DNA from: Trema orientale
Taxonomy: Eukaryota; Streptophyta; Magnoliopsida; Rosales; Cannabaceae
Direction of reading: 5' to 3'
Assembly (NCBI GenBank): GCA_002914845.1
Contig: JXTC01000587.1
Coordinates: 28,465-92,464, forward strand
Length of the DNA stretch: 64,000 nucleotides
The notes beneath the pieces are model-generated. The model was not told the DNA's origin, searched no databases, and saw nothing but the letters and a program-made list of their open reading frames with translations. Positions 21,540 to 34,997 of the stretch are shown here, in pieces; position 1 is the first letter of the stretch; each line of letters opens with the position of its first letter. The translations under genes and the position numbers were made by a program.

Positions 21540-23230
21540 AATGTATAAGTCTAAATTATACTCACACACTCCTATGCAAGTGCACACAGTCACAAGTAAT
21601 ATAAATTTAGGAATTTAGAGTGTCGAACCTATAGAGATTGATTTCTAATTCAATGTTAAGTATTAAAATTATGTCCAACCTAACTTTATCCAAACAAACG
21701 TAATTTAATTTTTAAAGAAATAAAATAAAGAAAACTAAACTATCATGTAAATGCATAAAAGATAAAGCTACTAATTCCCCAACTATTCTCTTGTCATGTT
21801 ATTTCACTTTCCCGCTAATTAGTTTAATCAATTGATTGTTAACTAGTGAGCTAAATTAATTGCAAGCTTCTTCCATTATCATGCAATAATTTCCATCTAA
21901 CCTAGCTCATTATGTTCATACGAGAGCTAAACTTAGAATGAAATCATTAAGAACAAACACCCACATTAGTTATACATATTAGATAAGTATATTCCTATCT
22001 CATCTAAATGTATATTTCTCTATCTATAGCTAAACATATGATTTTATTTCCAATCCATCACATATTTTTAAGGTTCATTTAAGTTAATGATCAAGTAACT
22101 TAAAGCATTAAGCACAAAATTGAGAAACTAATTTAATTAGACAATTAACATGTCAAAAAAAGAAACAATCATAGGCAATATACTAGGTTAGTTTACAAAG
22201 TAATATTAGACAAAGAAATATTTAGTTCATGATATTGATTGAGAATAATAACATTATCATCTAATGAATTCAAGAAATACAAAATCAAAGAGAGAAAAGT
22301 TATAGAATTCCCCTTTAGAAAACTTGAAAGTGTTCTTGGATGTTGTCAAGCTCCTCCTCCGAACTTAGTTCTTGCCCTCTTGAATTTTCTCTCAAAGATT
22401 TACTCTTAACCAAATCACTCTCTAAATAAAAACTACAAGGAAAATCTAGCTACAAATTGAAAAGAAAAGAAAAGATGTTGGTATTTATGGATGAGATATG
22501 AAAATGAGAGGTTAGAGCTCACAAACTAGAGCTTCTTTTTCATCTCCTTCTTCTTCCTCCATGGTTGCCTTCATCTCTCTCTCTCATACTCTGCATACCT
22601 TAGGTTTAGAAGCCAAAATGGTGTTATAAAGGGCTCCAATCATCCATACTTCTTAGCCATCCATTCCTATTTGATCAAAGACTAAAAATATGTTATTTAC
22701 ACAGTTCTAAACTCAATTCTAACAGGAACATGTAGAGCCTTACATGCTACGGTATTGCAGCCTCAAAATGACACTATAGTGCCAACCATTAGCTGCCCAG
22801 AAAATGGGACTAGCGCCACAGCGTCACTGGCTGATAATGCGGCGCCAGAAATATGGTCCTAGTGGCGCTGTTGATTGAAACGGTGCTGCGGCATCATTGG
22901 CTGGCACTGCAATGCCAAGCCACGGGTCTAGCAGGCCGTTTTGTTTGTTTTTAGCCTCCAGTCGACCGCTCAAACTTCCGGTCGACCGCTTCCTTGCTAT
23001 AATGGCTCTTTTGATACTTTTTCACACTGTTTTTGGTTGAAACACCCTCATAAATCATTCTTTCTTGGCTCCCAACATCAAAATATGAACAAAACATCAA
23101 AATAACACAATTTATAATAAAAACAGACATAACAAAGCTTAATACTAATTAGTTTAGAAGAGAAATAAAAAGACAAATTTTAAAATTATTTATTTTTAAT
23201 TTTTAAAATTATTTTGTTAATTGTAATATA
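21540..23230 (-). mobile_element. probable degenerate LTR inserted in the copia element
   Basis: The block interrupts copia 3' sequence and contains words typical of plant LTR ends (CTCCTATGCAAGTGCACAC, then GTGTCGAACCTATAGAG). A locally GC-richer part (22740-22990) has imperfect repeats of a GCGCCACAGCGTCA-like unit. Borders and TSD could not be resolved. Confidence 0.3.
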
Positions 23231-23559
23231 TAATTTTTAGTTGATTTCCTTCCAATTCTAACTAGTGTCAGTAACATATAGATTCTATCTCTCGAGAACC
23301 TTACATCTGCCTTAGAATGCTCAATTTAATATAATTTTTCAACAATCACAAACGAAAAGGACTTAGTTACTAAGATTTTTAAAACTTAGGGATTTAATTA
23401 CCAAAACAATAACTCAAGGACTATTTGCCAATAGTGAATAATAAAGAGGCCAAACATGTCAAAAACCCTATTTTTAATTTTACATATAAAATAAATATTA
23501 ATAACACATTTACGTTGAAATTATCACAAGATAACTCTACTTTCATGAAGTTATCACCA

Positions 23560-25100
23560 TCACTCTTGTATTGTGTTCCTAGATATTAGTCTTATTCCCC
23601 TCGATATAACCACCACTAACCCCTTATTTAGCAGTTTTGTCAGAAGATTGGCCAAAATCATTTCTGACCTCACATAATCTAGAGTCACCACAACTTTAGA
23701 TTCAGTAGCTGCTTAATTATGCTGTCTCACTTTTTCCATAATAAATTTTGCTCTTCAATATAGCAATCATAACCTAACAATGACAATGTTTAAAGCATAA
23801 CAATGTGACATATGTAATAATGAGAAATTTTGCCAGAAGGTATATCAACCATTTGGCCTCAAAACATGTATGCCTATTCTAAGGCAATCAACTTGGACTC
23901 CATGGTAGACCGGGGGTATACAATATTGCTTGGAATATTTCCAAGACATCACATCTCCATCAGGGTATATGCATAACACCAATAGTCGACTTTATCTCAT
24001 CTGGATCACATATCCAATTTTTATTGGTGTGCCCTTCCACAATAGATAAAGGTCTATCAAATTTTCAATCCATAATCAATGGTGCATAGCAAATATTTTA
24101 CAAGTTTCTCCAAAGTAAGACTATAGTCCTAGCTATGACATTAAGTAGATCTATTCAATTTACTACTATATATATAATGCCGTGTCTTATACAATTCATT
24201 AAATATATTAAGTAACTAATGATTTAGACATCCACATATTAGGCATATAACCACAATAAGTGTTAGCATAATAAGACTTGCAACAAATATATTTATTTAC
24301 CTTATTAATCAGATAAGCATTAGAAACTAACACTTTCTCAAATTTCTCATTCTATTACATCAATGCTTTATTCAAGCTATTTAAGGATCTAAATAACTTA
24401 CTTACCTTGCTCATTATCCTCAGAAACACAACCCTCTAGTTCTTCCATATAAATTTCCTCCTTCAAGTTTTTCATTAAGAAACATTATATTCATGTCCAT
24501 TTGGTGGACCAAAAAGTCATGAGTAGAAGCTAATGCAATCTAACTCTAATTGAGGATATTCTCTAATTGAGTATATTCTTGTAATAAGAGCAAATGTATT
24601 ATAATGATCAATATCTTCCTTTTTATTTAGTATAGCCCATAACTACTAATTTTTATTTATGCTTATCAATAGACCCATCAAATTTTAGATCAATTGAATC
24701 TAATGGATTCCACACCTGAAAGAAAGTAAGCCAATATCCAACTATAATTGGATATGATATAATATGTCCCGCTATTGACTGCCTGTCTCTATAGAGGAAC
24801 ACTAATTGAAGCTATAACTTTCACATAAATCTATAGGTCATTCTCAACAAGAATGACAAGAAAGTCATCATGAAAGCTAGTAGTCTTCTTCATTGGTAAA
24901 CATTCTCAAAGAATTCTCTGTTCTTAAACTCAAAATAGTATTAGAATCAAATCTATAACACTTCCCAAAATCAAGAATCTAAAATCTGTAATATTTTAAA
25001 CATTACCCAATAATCATGCAATCAAATATTCTTGGTCCAAATATCTTTCCATTAGGCTTATTAGAACCTTGGTAAGAACCCCTACACTTTAAGGTATTAT
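23560..25100 (-). pseudogene. copia reverse transcriptase/RNase H remnant
   Basis: Minus-strand frames, broken by many stops and shifts, still show copia signatures: an EEIYME-type motif near 24450; a GHTNKNWICDPDEIKST-like RNase H segment near 24030-23980; and a KIYYGKS motif near 23735, followed by FGQSSDKTAK near 23640 (equivalents of KMYNGKS and LADPLTK). No functional product is possible. Confidence 0.65.
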
Positions 25101-25116
25101 GCAATATATACATAAC

Positions 25117-26611
25117 TGATAACTCTATGAAAATAGAGTTATTTATATTCTTTTTCTTAAATATTTTGTGTGTTTTTGAGTATTTTTAGTTTAATTTAGG
25201 TTATTTTATAGTTAATTTGATTTTTAGTATTTAGATATAATTTTATTCAATTTTATTAGATTTTAGTTATTTAATTTTATTTTGTTTAATTTAGGATAAT
25301 TTAGTTTTATTTAAATTCAGATTAATTATTTATTTAATTTAGATTATGATTTATTTTATTATTTTATTTTGTTTCAGATTTAAATAAAAGAGAAAAAAAG
25401 AAAAAAAACCGGAAAACGAAGCTAAAATGCGCGAGTGGATGAGGGAGAGCTCAGGCGCGTTTCTGGCCGTAGGATCGAGCTCCAAGGCATCAGGATGGGC
25501 GCGTGCAGCACAAGCGGAGGAGCAGGCGAGTGATGACCAGCCGACAGCTGGGCCCCGCGTCTGCTGGTGCTGACCAGCCGTGCCGGATCGGGTGCTTCGC
25601 GGATCCTGTGCAACCGCTTCTCCGTCCAACGAAAAGCCGCCACCTCAGACTGAAGACTTTGACCTTCGCTCCACCCAATCAGCCGCGAGTTTCGTGCCGA
25701 GCTTATGATTTTCGGCCGCATGGGATCACAGCCCATAGCCCAGAAACGTGAGTAAAGGGAGGAAGAGAGAGAAAAGGAAAGAAGAAATTGTGGGAAATTG
25801 ACACATCATCCAGCCAATCAGAAGCCACCATTAAAGACGTGAGAACTTGCACAACACTCCAACCTCAGCTATAAATACCCTGAACGTGAGAGAGAAAAAA
25901 AGCACACCAATTTTGAGAGAGAAAACTCTACTTTTTCTAGAGAGAGAGTGTGAGATGGGTGAGATGTCAGGCTAGTTTTTAGAGAGGCTAGAGAGATGAT
26001 CTTAGTTGTGTAGTTTTCTGTTTTCCAGCTTTGATTCCTGGGAGTGCTTCAACGCTTATATATTTGGTTTGTTAAATTCTTCAATATTTTTATTTTTATA
26101 CATTATTTTCTAGTTTCTCATATAAATTCAGTCATGCTTTCTTTATGTGGTGATCTAAACTAGATTATAATTATATTTGTTTTATTAGTTGATCTTTTAC
26201 TGCAGTATTGTCCCTGTGATATATTGTCGATCTTAGATAACTAATAAGATAAATTCTTTATGGTATTAATTGGAAGAATTTCTCATACTAAATAATTTAG
26301 ATTAATATTTGTTCTTAATTGTCATATTTTCCGGTTATGTATTTGGGATGTGGAACATATAATTGAGTGATAAATAGGAATCAAAGTTGGTAACAGTTAG
26401 ACGAGCAATTAAGTGAATCTTGAAGCCTTGTTTTCTCATATTGGTATTTTCATTTATTATTTTGCTATTATTTCAATTTCTTGCTCAGTTTATTTTTATT
26501 TTCAATTTTTCTTTCTATTTTTCGTTGCCTTTTATTGTTGATTTACTTCTCTGTGGGATCGACACCTTAATCTATACTGCGATAGCCGCTAGTATATTTT
26601 GAGCGTAGACA
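25117..26611 (+). mobile_element. solo LTR, TSD ATAAC
   Basis: 1495 bp starting TGATAACTCTATG and ending GCGTAGACA, flanked by ATAAC at 25112-25116 and 26612-26616. A TATA word (CTATAAATACC, near 25869) precedes the probable R region. The 3' part carries the GGGATCGACACCTTAATC segment typical of some plant LTRs. The GC-rich middle (25420-25750) opens several short frames with no recognisable protein. A second copy in inverted orientation is at 42664-44174. It splits the copia integrase/RT remnant. Confidence 0.9.
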
Positions 26612-26936
26612 ATAACCCTTCAACAATTTATATGGTCTAACCATCTTCTTATTGGGTATCTTATTTTGAATATGATAAGTTAAAAGAATAGCTTCTCTCA
26701 CAAGTTCAATATAGCTCCAAATCTCACAAATTTTGCATTCTCCATATCTTTGAGTATTATGTTCTTCATCTCAATAACTCCATTGAATTTTGGAGCGTAA
26801 GGAGATGTGACCTCATGAATAATCTTATATTCCTCACTAAAGAAAATATTATTCCTTAGCTTTGTACCCCAAAAGTATATCTCACCCGCCTTATCCTTAT
26901 CATTTAATTGATACAACTTAGCACATCTTAATGATC
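26612..26936 (-). pseudogene. copia integrase remnant
   Basis: The minus-strand frame reads TKLRNNIFFSEEYKIIHEV...SPYAPKFNGVIEMKN, clearly the C-terminal catalytic part of copia integrase (usual form SPYAPEFNGVAERKN), followed by a LTYHIQNKIPNKK segment nearer 26640. The catalytic Glu region reads IEMKN in place of the usual ERKN. Fragment of the element at 20222-29263, cut off by the solo LTR. Confidence 0.8.
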
Positions 26937-27431
26937 ATCACTAAGGTCATTAATCCTCTACGAATTAAATAGAGTAATTTAATTTTTCTCTCAAAAGATT
27001 TACATATTTTCTTGTTGATTTATCCTCAACACATCATACTTCTCAATATTAATATTAGAGAAATTAAACAGTAAATTATATTATTTCACCTCTTTATGTA
27101 AGAAAATTTACCTGATCCAATTTACCATTCCAAACATCAATTGAGTCTATAACAATGGATAAGAGGATATTCTCTCAAATTTATGAATCTTTTAACATCC
27201 AAAAAGAACATATCACTAGAGCAATATAATTTCCTAATAATCACATTATCCTTAAATTTTTATCTTCCTCAAAGGATACTCTCAATTCAGCTTTGCTTAA
27301 CACACATAGGGACATAATGTTATAACAAATACTTGGGACATGAAGTACATTAGAAAGTGAGAGGAATTTCCCAGAAATTATTCTAAGAAGTCTACACTAA
27401 TTCAAAACTAGAATATATATATATATATATA

Positions 27432-27673
27432 GGTTGCCAATCCAATAGGTATTTTTTTTTTTTACCTATATGTAGGTATTTTTTTCTTTAGCTGTTGGAT
27501 CATCATCTAATGGTGATCTAACGGTTATAATAAAGTATATGAAAAGACGTACATCATTAATGCTATTTCTCTCTCTTACTTTTTACTATAAAAAAATATG
27601 CATGATAAATATTCATTGGCCAAAACGAGACTATGTATAGGTTAAAAAAAAAATACCTACAGGATTGGTGCCC
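27432..27673. mobile_element. 242-bp MITE inserted in a (TA)n tract
   Basis: Inverted ends of about 40 bp: GGTTGCCAATCC...GGTATTTTTT on the left and GGGCACCAATCCTGTAGGTA (reverse complement) on the right. Both flanks are (TA)n, so the duplication cannot be sized. Confidence 0.75.
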
Positions 27674-29263
27674 ATATATATATATATATATCAATGCTTA
27701 TAAAGTTTTACTCTTCCTCTTCTCTTACTAGCCTATAACCATAAAATATATTTTTATCTCCATATTCTACCAACAATTTATTGTTCTCATGGGAGACCAC
27801 AATTCTAAATAAAATTTACTCATTTCAACTAAATTAATATAATAAGGACTCATATTCCTAATTATGTCTCATCTAAATGAAATATCAATCAAGATTTTTC
27901 AATACAAAGCAAACTCATTTTCTTTTAATAAGAATCATAGTCCTTCTAAGTAATTTATTGGAAATAATGATAATCATTTCGAAATTATTTTGAGCCTCTA
28001 ACTAATATTTTTCTATACTTTATAAGCTTTTAGAATTTATCTCCTTGACATTCTCAATATGACTCCATTAGTTTTTTTCTTTTCTTCAATATGAATATGC
28101 TCAACCACATCCCCAAAATCTTATGGACTTTCTCTCGTAAATTAATTTGTTATCATAAATTGACCATAAATTTAATTGTTTCTCAATAATGAATCACAAA
28201 TTTTGGAATTTCATAAATAATAAAATATTGCAAAGTAAATATATATCAATGTAATATTACAGATCTTATTCGCAGTTTTGTATGCATATTATTATTTTCA
28301 AGACTCGTTACGACGTCCATATTTGTCAAATAAATCCAACAATCGTAAGGAAAGATTATATACGGATGTTGCTACTCATACATTTTTAATGTGGGGGTTA
28401 ATCAACTATAATTATGGTTAGTAAAAGTTTCGATAAGATATGCCTAGATACTTATTGAATATTTTTTTATCTATTTAAAAATATTTTTCTCTCTAGAAGT
28501 GATTATGAAATTTAAAACTTTTTTCATATTATGAAATTTATCTATATGTTAATGATTGTTAACTTATGAATAATCTTATGGAAAAGTCACAGAGAACAAA
28601 CAAATATATATGAACGGTGGTCGAGGCATAACGAACACTATCCGTAAGGAAAGATTCCTCCTCTCTCACACACAATCTGTGGGTGTGAAATAGGCTTTAT
28701 AGTGGTTTTTCCTTCAGGATACAACGACCAAACTCAACTAAGAGTACACTCTCAAAGACGAGTGATGGACAACGATACAATAGAATAGTATCTCTAGAAA
28801 CTGGCAGGCTCACGGCACACACATACTCTTTTTATTACTCACTTTTTCTCTCTTTTATTTATACTGTTACCAATCGGCCCCTCCACTCTATATTTCACTC
28901 TTTCTGATTTCCTTGTTATTTTTCGTATGTTATAACCGAAGGCCTAATACCTATATTTATAAGGAATGAAGACCGCCTAAAAGAAGGCCATTTTTGGTAA
29001 GATACGTAACTAACACGCAGTGGTAAAATTATAATAGGATAAGTAGCTAACATCACACGGCCAATAAAAAGAGTAGTGTATGCCTAATATATAAAATATG
29101 CATATTAATAAAGAAGTTTCCGGACAGAAACTAGAATATTCAAGATGTTTTACTTTTTTGTTTCTAGTCAATATATATACATATGATAAATATTAAAATA
29201 GAATTTAATAGAAGTGAGACTACTTCCCTATTTATATATTTTGGAATTTATAATAAAATATAT

Positions 29264-31290
29264 AACATAAATAACCCCAAAGCTATTTTATTTTGCATTA
29301 TATTAAGTCTAATCTAAAACTTTCTCACTCACCTTAGAAGCCTAATAGCCTTAGGATTGTAACTTAAGTTTGAAATTACTTAGATTTTCGTTTTGTTTGA
29401 AACCTTTAACTACTTATTTTTACTTTGATAGTTAGATTTTAGACTTTAAATGGTTTATCTAATTACAATATGAATGCTTAATTAATGTCATGTTTAATTT
29501 AGATCTTTATGTTTCTAGATTCTGTTTTGTAAATGATGTGTTATATGTTACGTTTTGGTTTTAAAAACAAACTGATTTTTTACCAAGAAAACAAGCTCAC
29601 ATTGTGACATTAATTAAATTTTGAAACCGCGGAAACTATTTAAACTAGAGAGCAAACCATAGGTATGGTTTGGCCATTTTTAATCAATTAATACAAACTG
29701 TGCGTTTTGGAGAACCGTTAAACCACATTTGCGGTTTGGTTTATGTTTTGGAGTTTCAAACGAGCTAAACCAGTCATAACACTCTGAACATTATTCACTT
29801 AGTTTATTTGTATGACAGATATAGCTCCAAAGTTTTTTCAAATGACAAAAACTAAAAAGATTCTTCAAGCTATTTTTTTCCCTTCTCTTTGCCCTTTGTG
29901 TATATATATATAAATATTTTTTAATTTCTTTAAATGGATTTCTGATTAAATAATATAATTCATGAAAATTTTAAAAATCGTAATCTTGAAACTCTCATAG
30001 ACTAATAGAGTTAAAAAGATTATTCTACTAAAGTGAGAATCAAAGAATTATTATGCATAAAAAGTTAGGACACAATTTAGAATGTAAATTTAATATAGAA
30101 ATTTAAAAATAAAAAAATTCATAGGGAAAATGAGGTATTATTAATTTTTTTTCCCATAAAATATGTAAGTGAAATTTAAAATACACTAATTTAGGGAGGC
30201 AAATAAAGGATACAATAGAATTTTTTAAAATATTCGGACAAAATTTAGAATTCCTAAAATTCAAAAGGGTATATGGGCGCAATATGGTTCCATCCATGCT
30301 GCTTAATACGAAATTGAGTAGAATTGACCTGGTTAATTAAAATTTTTAATTCAAATTATCATAATATATTAAATAATTATTTCATAAAAATTTTTTAGTT
30401 AAATTTGTTGTAAATAAAATAAGGAACATAATATTAATTGGCTAGCTATCTTAGTAAAGTATAACTTAATTAAAAATTAACTAAACAAACAATTACATTA
30501 TTTACATGTGCTGTGATTAGTACCGGTTCCATTATAAGGGGAGATAAATTATTACTTAAGGTCTCAAGGCTGTTTATTGGGAACTAAAAACGTAAGATTC
30601 TTTTGGGAACTAATTATTTTTTTTTTTTGTTTCTATATACACTTTCTAGTTTCTATTTCTTTTCCTTTGAGAAAATTACACCATTTTTCTTTTGTTTACA
30701 TAATATCTTTCTACCTCTTTTTCAACACAAAAGTTTTTTCTCTTTTTAAAGATTCTCTTTCTGCTTGAATACTATTATTCTCTTTTCAAGATTCTTCATT
30801 TCTTCTATAGGTTGCAACAAAGAAAAACACATAAATGGGAGAAAAAGAAAAATAATTAGAAGTAGAAGAAAAAAAAACTTTAAAAACACATTATTTTTGG
30901 CCATACTAGGTTATATCTTGCTTACTCATTTCTTATCTATTTGTTAATTATTGCTCTTGAATTTTACATTAGCTATTTTATTTTTCATTAATATTGTGTT
31001 TTGTTGTATCGATTTGGTTTTAATACACAACTAAGTTAAGAGCAATTATGTGTAAAAACTAAATAAATAAAATTTTTATTGGGATATGATAAACTCAATG
31101 AAAAGAGGAGAATATAAAGTTTGATTCATTTGCAAAATAGAACTCTTGAAAAAATAAACAATGACAATAAATTTCACATAGCTAATGACACTTAAATATA
31201 TGACAAATTATTGATATGTTTGTCCCTTAAATTTTTCTTGGATTGATAATATAGTCCCTTGAATTTGTCAATGAATTGGCACATTTGGTC
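29264..31290. other. AT-rich intergenic DNA
   Basis: No recognisable gene. Short frames near 30577-30947 are low-complexity Phe/Lys-rich. Confidence 0.5.
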
Positions 31291-31860
31291 TCTCAAAATT
31301 AGGAGTGGTAATTTGTGTAATTGTGTTATATTCGTGTCATGTCGAGACATATAAATAATTTGCAACTACCCAACTCAAACCCGAACACAACACATTTATT
31401 ATTCGTGTCATTATTTGTAAACATATACAGATACACTAAATGAATATGTTAACATATAAATGATATATTTAACACGTTATTTAATATGTTGTACTTAGGT
31501 CATGTCCAACATACCGTTTAGCCCATTAATATAACTCAATTTAACTACTTAATATTAAATATGTCCCATTTTGTTAAACCTAACGTAACCGATTAACCTA
31601 TTAAGTTTACATGTTAACTTATTTCATATTTCTAATATAACCTAATATAATCTATTAAGTTATTTAAAATCTCTAGTTTTAACCAATGAACCATTATCAC
31701 TCAAATAAATATAATATACTATCCAAAATATAAAATAAAAATAAAACTTTCAAGTTTCAGTACATAAAACATCATGGGGAAGTTTTTAAGTCTCAACACA
31801 GACAATATAATACAAAGTTTCAAAAAATTTAATTATGTTATACGTGTCGATTTTGGTTGT

Positions 31861-32455
31861 AGCAAGTTAACTTGATTTTGATATGTTATTTTATCGTGTT
31901 TAATCAGGTTTACCTATTTTGACTAGCACATGTTTAAGACAAACCTGAACTTGCTAATTTTTTGTTGAGAAATTAAGGTTTCAATCTTACTCACTCTTAT
32001 TTTAAAGACAACAAATATTTGATTTAGTACTAATGATTTAACTTGGGTGTGTAGTGAAATGGTATTAAAGTTCTAGCTCAAGTTAATCAAAGAATCAAGC
32101 TTGAAGATGGATGTATATGAACCTATTAGAATTAAGCTTGAAGATGAATCAAGCTTGTAGCAAGTTAACTTGATTTTGATATATTATTTTATCATGTTTA
32201 ATCAGGTTTACCTATTTTGACTAGCACATGTTTAAGGCAAACTTGAACCTGCTAATTTTTGTTGAGAAATTAAGGTTTCAATCTTACTCACTCTTATTTT
32301 AAAGATAACAAATATTTGATTTAGTACTAATGATTTAACTTGAGTATGTAGTGAAATGGTATTAAAGTTTTAGCTCAAGTTAATCAAGGAATCAAGCTTG
32401 AAGATGGATGCATATGAGCCTATTAGAATCAAGCTTGAAGATGAACAATCAAGAT
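31861..32455. repeat. 298-bp tandem duplication across an LTR junction
   Basis: 31861-32158 and 32159-about 32455 are near-identical (both start AGCAAGTTAACTTGATTTTG). Each copy begins in hAT-like DNA and continues into the first part of the LTR (TGTTGAGAAATTAAGG), so the duplication happened after the LTR insertion. Confidence 0.85.
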
Positions 32456-33868
32456 ACAAGACCATGTCTAGATAGGGTATATTTCATACTTAGTCTTTAT
32501 TTGATTTAGTTCATTGCACATAGATTCTCTTTGTATTGGTTCATACTTTCAAAAGAATTTTCAAATACTTTCAAAAGAATTTTCACATTTTAAAAGAATT
32601 TTCAAACTATCTTAAGGTTAAAATGGTTATTTTATTTTAAAAGTTTGAAAATAAATATCATTTTTAATCTAGCTAAAATTCCCGTAAAAAAATCTATTTT
32701 TAGTGAGAAAAATATTTGGAAAATAATGAGATTTAAAATATCGATAAAAAAAAAACCAAGGAAGCCAATCGGTGGTTTCTGGTCCTAAAATGATCGACTA
32801 CTGGTGGTCGACCACTATAACTCGACCATTTGACCATTGGAGCTAAACATCACTATCAGACTCCAACGGCTAGTAAAAATGGTCGATCACTTTTTAGGAT
32901 GGTTGACCACTTTTCTGGCAGATAGCTAGTAACGGTTGAAAACGGCTAGTTTTTGAAGACAACTTTAAATAGAGCTAAGTTTGATGACTTAGAAAGAGAG
33001 AATACGAACCCACATTGATTCCCAATCAGTTTTTAAGTGCAAAAGCTCTCTTTTACTCAACTTTAACTTTCAAATCATATTGAGTCAATCTTAGAGCATC
33101 TATATTGCATTGTTCTCAAATTTCTTAAGCCAAAATTGAATTAATTACTTTTGTGAGGAGAGTTCTTGAGTATGTTCACTCTCGTTTATTGTAAAACCAT
33201 TTGAGTTGAAGTGATGTTGTCACTGGAATCTAAACAACCTGATTTAGATGAGGTTGCCATCGGAGTCTAAATAACCTGTGTATAGGTGAGATTGCTACCG
33301 AAATCTAAACAACCCGAGTGTAGGTGAGGTTGTCACGGTGAGGTTGCTACTGGAGTCTAAACAACCTATGAGTTGGTGAGATTGACATCATTGTCTAAAC
33401 AATCTGTATAAGTGAGGTTGGGACTGGAGTCAAAACAATCCGAGGTTAGGCGTGATAGAACGGAGTCAAGACTATTGTAAAGGTGTGGATGAGCCTAAGA
33501 AGAATTCACTTTATTTGTAAAAAGGGCGGTCAAGTCCATAATATTGATTCGAATAGTGGAAGCTCAAAGCAAGTTACCGAGGGCTGGAGACGTAGACAAA
33601 CCGTCGTGTTTGTCAAACCTTATAAAAACCGAGTTTGTATTTTCTCTATCCCTACATTCTTTACTTTAATACAAACTATTTGATTATGTGTTTGATATTT
33701 ATTGTGCTCAATGAACTTGGTATTATTGTTATATATTTGGTATTATTGTTCATTTAGCCTCAAATTTTTAAAATAGTGGTATATGGTTTTACATAGTTAA
33801 AAAGTTTCTTAAAACATTTTAAAACCCAATTCACTCCCCCTTCTTGGGTAGTCAATCTTGGGCTAACA
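32260..33868 (+). mobile_element. solo LTR, TSD ATTTT
   Basis: 1609 bp starting TGTTGAGAAATTAAGG and ending GGGCTAACA, flanked by ATTTT (32255-32259 and 33869-33873). The 3' part has features seen in plant copia LTRs: GTGGATGAGCCTAAGAAG, a CTGGAGACGTAG word and a CACTCCCCCTTCTTGGGT segment near the end. A short minisatellite lies inside. The 66-codon frame at 33483-33683 is LTR sequence, not a gene. Confidence 0.85.
33211..33475. repeat. degenerate ~40-bp minisatellite within the LTR
   Basis: Seven or so imperfect units built on GGTTGCTACYGGAGTC followed by TAAACAACCTGTGTATAGGT. Confidence 0.75.
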
Positions 33869-34149
33869 ATTTTGTATAGGTTTTGAGTCGTATTATCGTG
33901 TCATGACCTAGATTGCCAATCACAGCTCAAAATGCATCATCAATGTTGAAATAAAATTTAATTATACATAATACCCTAACAATGTTTAACTTTAATTCCC
34001 AACATTTGTACATTAAGAGACTTATTTGCTCTTTTTTTTTTTTAAAAAAAAAAAGATACTTAATTGCAAAATTTATTTTCTAGGGGCCATTAATACCAAA
34101 TTTAGGACAAATTCTTTAGGAGGAAAGATTCCACAAATCCAAAAGCAAA

Positions 34150-34499
34150 AAAAAGATGTTATCACTTTTATACTCTGTATTTTGACATTTTGTTCAAATT
34201 ATATCTTGTGTTTTGATTATTATCATTATTGATTTTTAGATTTGAAATCTATTACAAATTTATACACGGATACCAATTTAGAGCAATTAATTTACTAATT
34301 TACTATTTAAAAAATTGAAAATAAACCATATAAAGGCTGATCTAAGAATAAGTTTATTAAATCATCTTGGTAAATTAACTGCTCTAAATTAGTATCTTGA
34401 GTATAAATTTATAACAAATACTAAATTTTAGAATTAATGTTGATAATAACTAATATAAAAAGTATAAACCGTACAAAATGTGAAATTAAAATACACTCA
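34150..34499. mobile_element. foldback MITE
   Basis: Arms 34150-34300 and 34365-34499 are inverted copies (shared AATTTAGAGCARTTAATTTA). Same family as 7574-7992. No clear TSD. Confidence 0.6.
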
Positions 34500-34997
34500 T
34501 GCTATCCCAGGAAAAAATAAAGAAAGATGCGAAGGCTCTCTCAAGCAAATGGGTTTGCCGACGAGTCACCCAAAAACAAAAGTAACGAAGGGCCAAGTGT
34601 CAAATCCAACGAACAATAATCAATAAAAGAGCATTAATTGTCATAATTATCCAATCAGCATTAAATAAAAAACCTCTCCATCACTCCAAAACTTCCACCG
34701 GAAAATTTTGCTGGAACAAACCACCAGACTGTAGAGAGAAGAGAGAGCTCTGCACAGCCTAAAAGAAAGCCTTTTAGCTTTCTCTCCCTTTTTCCTCCTT
34801 TATTTTCCGGGAAAATTCTCATGATCACATAGGGAGGGAGAGTGTGGGTGTGGCACAATAGTGCTTTTGTTTGATTTTTCAGATCTTGAGGGATGAAGGG
34901 TTGAATGTTATTTAGGGAGAGGAGAGAGTTGAAGGAAGAGGATGAGACTTCATAGCTTGAGAGTTGAGAACATTAAAAGGGGTAGTGAAACGCTGCC

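Larger units (their letters stand above)
20222..29263 (-). mobile_element. decayed Ty1/copia retrotransposon with nested insertions
   Basis: Two related direct copies, 20222-20905 and 28590-29263 (about 85-90% alike by eye; both contain GATACAACGACCAAACTC), look like the 3' and 5' LTRs of a minus-strand element. Between them lie minus-strand remnants of integrase (26612-26930) and reverse transcriptase/RNase H (about 23560-25000), in copia order. All are riddled with stops. A solo LTR (25117-26611), another LTR-like block (about 21540-23230) and a MITE (27432-27673) are nested inside. No TSD was found, and the LTR borders lack clear TG/CA, so limits are approximate. Confidence 0.55.
31300..33925. 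mobile_element. hAT-like non-autonomous element, TSD CTCAAAAT
   Basis: Flanked by identical 8-bp CTCAAAAT (31292-31299 and 33926-33933). The ends TAGGAGTGGTAAT and CTGTGATTGGCAAT (reverse complement) fit the hAT consensus. The original interior has CGTGTCATG words and AACACAAC-rich DNA typical of non-autonomous hATs. A solo LTR (32260-33868) and a 298-bp duplication account for most of its present length. No transposase sequence is seen. Confidence 0.7.

Noticed and set aside
25351-25751. Overlapping frames of 60-104 codons on both strands
   Set aside because: They fall in the GC-rich middle of a TSD-bounded solo LTR; no recognisable protein, and the inverted copy at 43584-43772 has different frames.
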